NCBI RefSeq assembly: GCF_000276805.1
Contig: NZ_AKXQ01000035.1
Span: forward strand, 1 to 46,844
Length of the DNA: 46,844 nucleotides
From: Moritella dasanensis ArB 0140
Lineage (GTDB): Bacteria; Pseudomonadota; Gammaproteobacteria; Enterobacterales; Moritellaceae
Direction: 5' to 3'
Numbering within the stretch: position 1 is the first letter of the stretch; the number at the start of each line of letters is the position of its first letter. Positions 46,523-46,844 of the stretch are shown one piece after another. The translations under genes were made by a program, and so were the position numbers. The notes beneath the pieces are model-generated. The model did no database searches. It was not told the origin of the DNA and worked only from the letters and a program-made list of their open reading frames with translations.

Positions 46523-46844
46523 TTACTTTAAAGAAGAAGGGATGTTTAGGATTGCTCCAAGAGTTACTAACTTAAGTAATGATGAAGTTCTTGAGTTTGG
46601 CTTTGTAAATTAAATCGAATATATCCATTTACAACTTTGTATATGAGGACTCTGCTAGCAGTCATACCAAGAACAATATCAGCGGTAGCGATGACATCAC
46701 TATCGATATCTTATTAGTTTTAGCGCACAAAACAGAACTATTTAAAGCACACAAGAAGGCGATGATTTGATAATGAATTATCGCCTTGTTACTATCAAGA
46801 GACTTTAACTGACTGAGATAGAAAGATATGACACGGAAGAACAT
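46523..46844. other. Window end without a supported gene
   Basis: Nothing convincing is coded here. A 23-codon frame (46542-46613) opens with MFRIAPRVTNLSNDEV and looks protein-like, but is very short; read upstream it continues only to a stop inside the KAP gene. An open stretch before 46770 (SGSDDITIDILLVLAHK) has no start and may be a remnant. A hairpin with arms 46756-46767 and 46776-46787 has no T run. Confidence 0.4.

Noticed and set aside
46542-46613. Small open frame after the KAP gene
   Set aside because: It is only 23 codons with no ribosome site I would defend; noted in the window-end entry instead.
46662-46844. 60-codon minus-strand frame running to the window end
   Set aside because: It shows no coding character or known similarity, and the first Met position is at the edge, so it cannot be judged.
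1-46844. tRNA, rRNA and complete insertion sequences
   Set aside because: No cloverleaf, rRNA segment or transposase was recognised on reading, although a computed scan (tRNAscan, IS search) was not possible here.

Overview
The window reads as chromosomal DNA of a marine, cold-adapted gammaproteobacterium, most likely a Moritella. The main reason is a complete pfaA-pfaB-pfaC-pfaD polyunsaturated fatty acid (PUFA) synthase cluster with the domain layout of the docosahexaenoic acid type. AT-rich spacers, a very short VF530-family gene and Vibrio/Shewanella-like housekeeping neighbours agree with this. The genus is inferred from remembered family features, not from a search.

Layout. 1-3.2 kb: housekeeping RNA genes (CvfB-like S1 protein, RluF-like pseudouridine synthase with a long tail) and a small zinc-ribbon protein. 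3.2-7.6 kb: a porin and a small PstS-like periplasmic protein, divergent from a hybrid sensor kinase. 7.6-9.7 kb: a voltage-gated-type K+ channel, a NIF3/YqfO-type small protein and CutC. 9.8-16.9 kb: a lipid-metabolism island with a broken FATP-type acyl-CoA synthetase, a MaoC-type hydratase, an AraC-family regulator, a two-domain FabG and a FadI-like thiolase. A hairpin-forming repeat lies just upstream of the thiolase. 17.1-24.0 kb: asnB, an LpxM-type acyltransferase, pykF, a patatin-like protein, a VF530 protein and a YbgC/FadM-type thioesterase. 24.8-43.9 kb: the PUFA synthase. 44.0-46.8 kb: an unrecognised small gene and a KAP-family P-loop NTPase in very AT-rich DNA that looks like an accessory edge.

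How the PUFA genes work together. PfaA carries KS, MAT, seven tandem ACPs, KR and a C-terminal hot-dog region. PfaB adds a second acyltransferase behind a decayed KS. PfaC carries KS, a chain-length-factor-like KS and two FabA-like dehydratases. PfaD is the FMN enoyl reductase. Together they would build a long PUFA iteratively from malonyl units. The phosphopantetheinyl transferase (pfaE) that must activate the ACPs, and any pfaR-type regulator, are not in the window.

Points most worth a second look are the seven-ACP array with its almost identical 285-bp units, terminator-like and other hairpins in the pfaA leader and in the A/B and C/D junctions, the decayed FATP gene, the repeat upstream of the thiolase, and the KAP region.
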